A stretch of 5,527 bases of DNA from Robiginitomaculum sp. (GTDB taxonomy: Bacteria; Pseudomonadota; Alphaproteobacteria; Caulobacterales; Maricaulaceae): positions 2,048-7,574 of the forward strand of contig NVWT02000002.1 of NCBI GenBank assembly GCA_002733735.2. The letters are read 5' to 3'. The translations under genes were made by a program, and so were the position numbers. Below the pieces are notes generated by a model. That model had not been told where the DNA came from, made no database searches, and worked only from the letters and a program-made list of their open reading frames with translations. Every line of letters starts with the position of its first letter. The first letter of the stretch is position 1. Of the stretch, positions 5,249-5,527 are shown one piece after another.

Positions 5249-5527
5249 TTCCATGTTTGGAAATGTGAACTCAGCGCCGGAACGAATGCCGGTTGGCCAG
5301 CGTGAGGTGACGGTTTTTAGGCGGGTGTAGAAATGCACCGCTTCCTTGCCATATATCCCGTGCGCGCCAAAGCTGGAGCGTTTCCAGCCGCCGAAACTAT
5401 GGGTAGCAACCGGTACTGGAATTGGCACATTGATCCCGACCATGCCGACTTTGATCCGCTTGGCAAAGTCCCGCGCTGCATCACCATCACGAGTGAAAAT
5501 CGCCGTGCCATTGCCGTATTCATGATC
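5246..5527 (-). CDS. mmsA: (Methyl)malonate-semialdehyde dehydrogenase, CoA-acylating (C-terminal part)
   Basis: Only the last 93 codons are in the window; the frame is open to the right edge, beginning DHEYGNGTAIFTRDGD. MmsA proteins are about 500 residues long, so roughly four fifths are missing, including the catalytic cysteine. The C-terminal signature is clear: GNGTAIFTRDGDAAR, VGMVGINVPIPVPVA, FGGWKRSSFG and KTVTSRWP, which separate MmsA from other aldehyde dehydrogenases. The NAD-dependent enzyme turns malonate semialdehyde into acetyl-CoA and methylmalonate semialdehyde into propionyl-CoA, releasing CO2. Here it would dispose of the semialdehydes made by transamination of beta-alanine and 3-aminoisobutyrate, although the same enzyme also serves valine and inositol breakdown elsewhere. 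It is the most upstream operon gene visible, twelve bases before the beta-ureidopropionase start. Confidence 0.93.
   Translation of the reverse strand, partial: DHEYGNGTAIFTRDGDAARDFAKRIKVGMVGINVPIPVPVATHSFGGWKRSSFGAHGIYGKEAVHFYTRLKTVTSRWPTGIRSGAEFTFPNME

Noticed and set aside
1377..5527. A novel defence or mobile system in the right part
   Set aside because: All four minus-strand genes are explained by ordinary pyrimidine catabolism and transport; there are no nuclease, polymerase, toxin or integrase features.

Overview
The window looks like chromosomal DNA of a Gram-negative bacterium, probably a proteobacterium and perhaps a marine-type alphaproteobacterium. That placement rests only on the general look of the HydA, NCS1 and MmsA proteins and on mid-range GC, and is a weak inference. 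Two unlike halves meet tail to tail near position 1430.

Left part (1-1376, plus strand, AT-rich). A short lysine/proline-rich C-terminal tail of an upstream gene ends at 52. About 260 bases without an evident gene follow, unusually rich in short repeats: an inverted repeat enclosing tandem 10-mers (73-117), two mutually exclusive hairpins (231-266) and a 12-bp direct repeat spaced exactly 20 bp (274-305). These lead into a likely 37-residue single-pass membrane peptide (314-427), a small palindrome (440-456), and a 278-residue protein with an N-terminal membrane segment and four Sel1-like repeats (540-1376).

Right part (1489-5527, minus strand). Four tightly packed genes are transcribed from right to left: mmsA (cut by the window edge), a nitrilase-type beta-ureidopropionase, an NCS1 nucleobase/cation symporter, and the dihydropyrimidinase hydA. 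The gaps are only 12, 9 and 10 bases, and at every junction the upstream stop codon overlaps the next gene's Shine-Dalgarno sequence, so this is a translationally compact operon.

Together these genes encode most of the reductive pyrimidine degradation route. NCS1 imports the base; HydA opens dihydrouracil or dihydrothymine to the N-carbamoyl-beta-amino acid; beta-ureidopropionase releases CO2, ammonia and beta-alanine or 3-aminoisobutyrate; MmsA converts the (methyl)malonate semialdehyde formed by transamination to acetyl-CoA or propionyl-CoA. The first enzyme (dihydropyrimidine dehydrogenase, PreT/PreA type) and the transaminase are not in the window and are expected beyond the right edge or elsewhere.

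I see no RNA gene, CRISPR array, insertion sequence or clear new defence system. The least explained parts are the structured leader at 60-310 with its small membrane peptide, and an orphan open stretch between the two convergent units.
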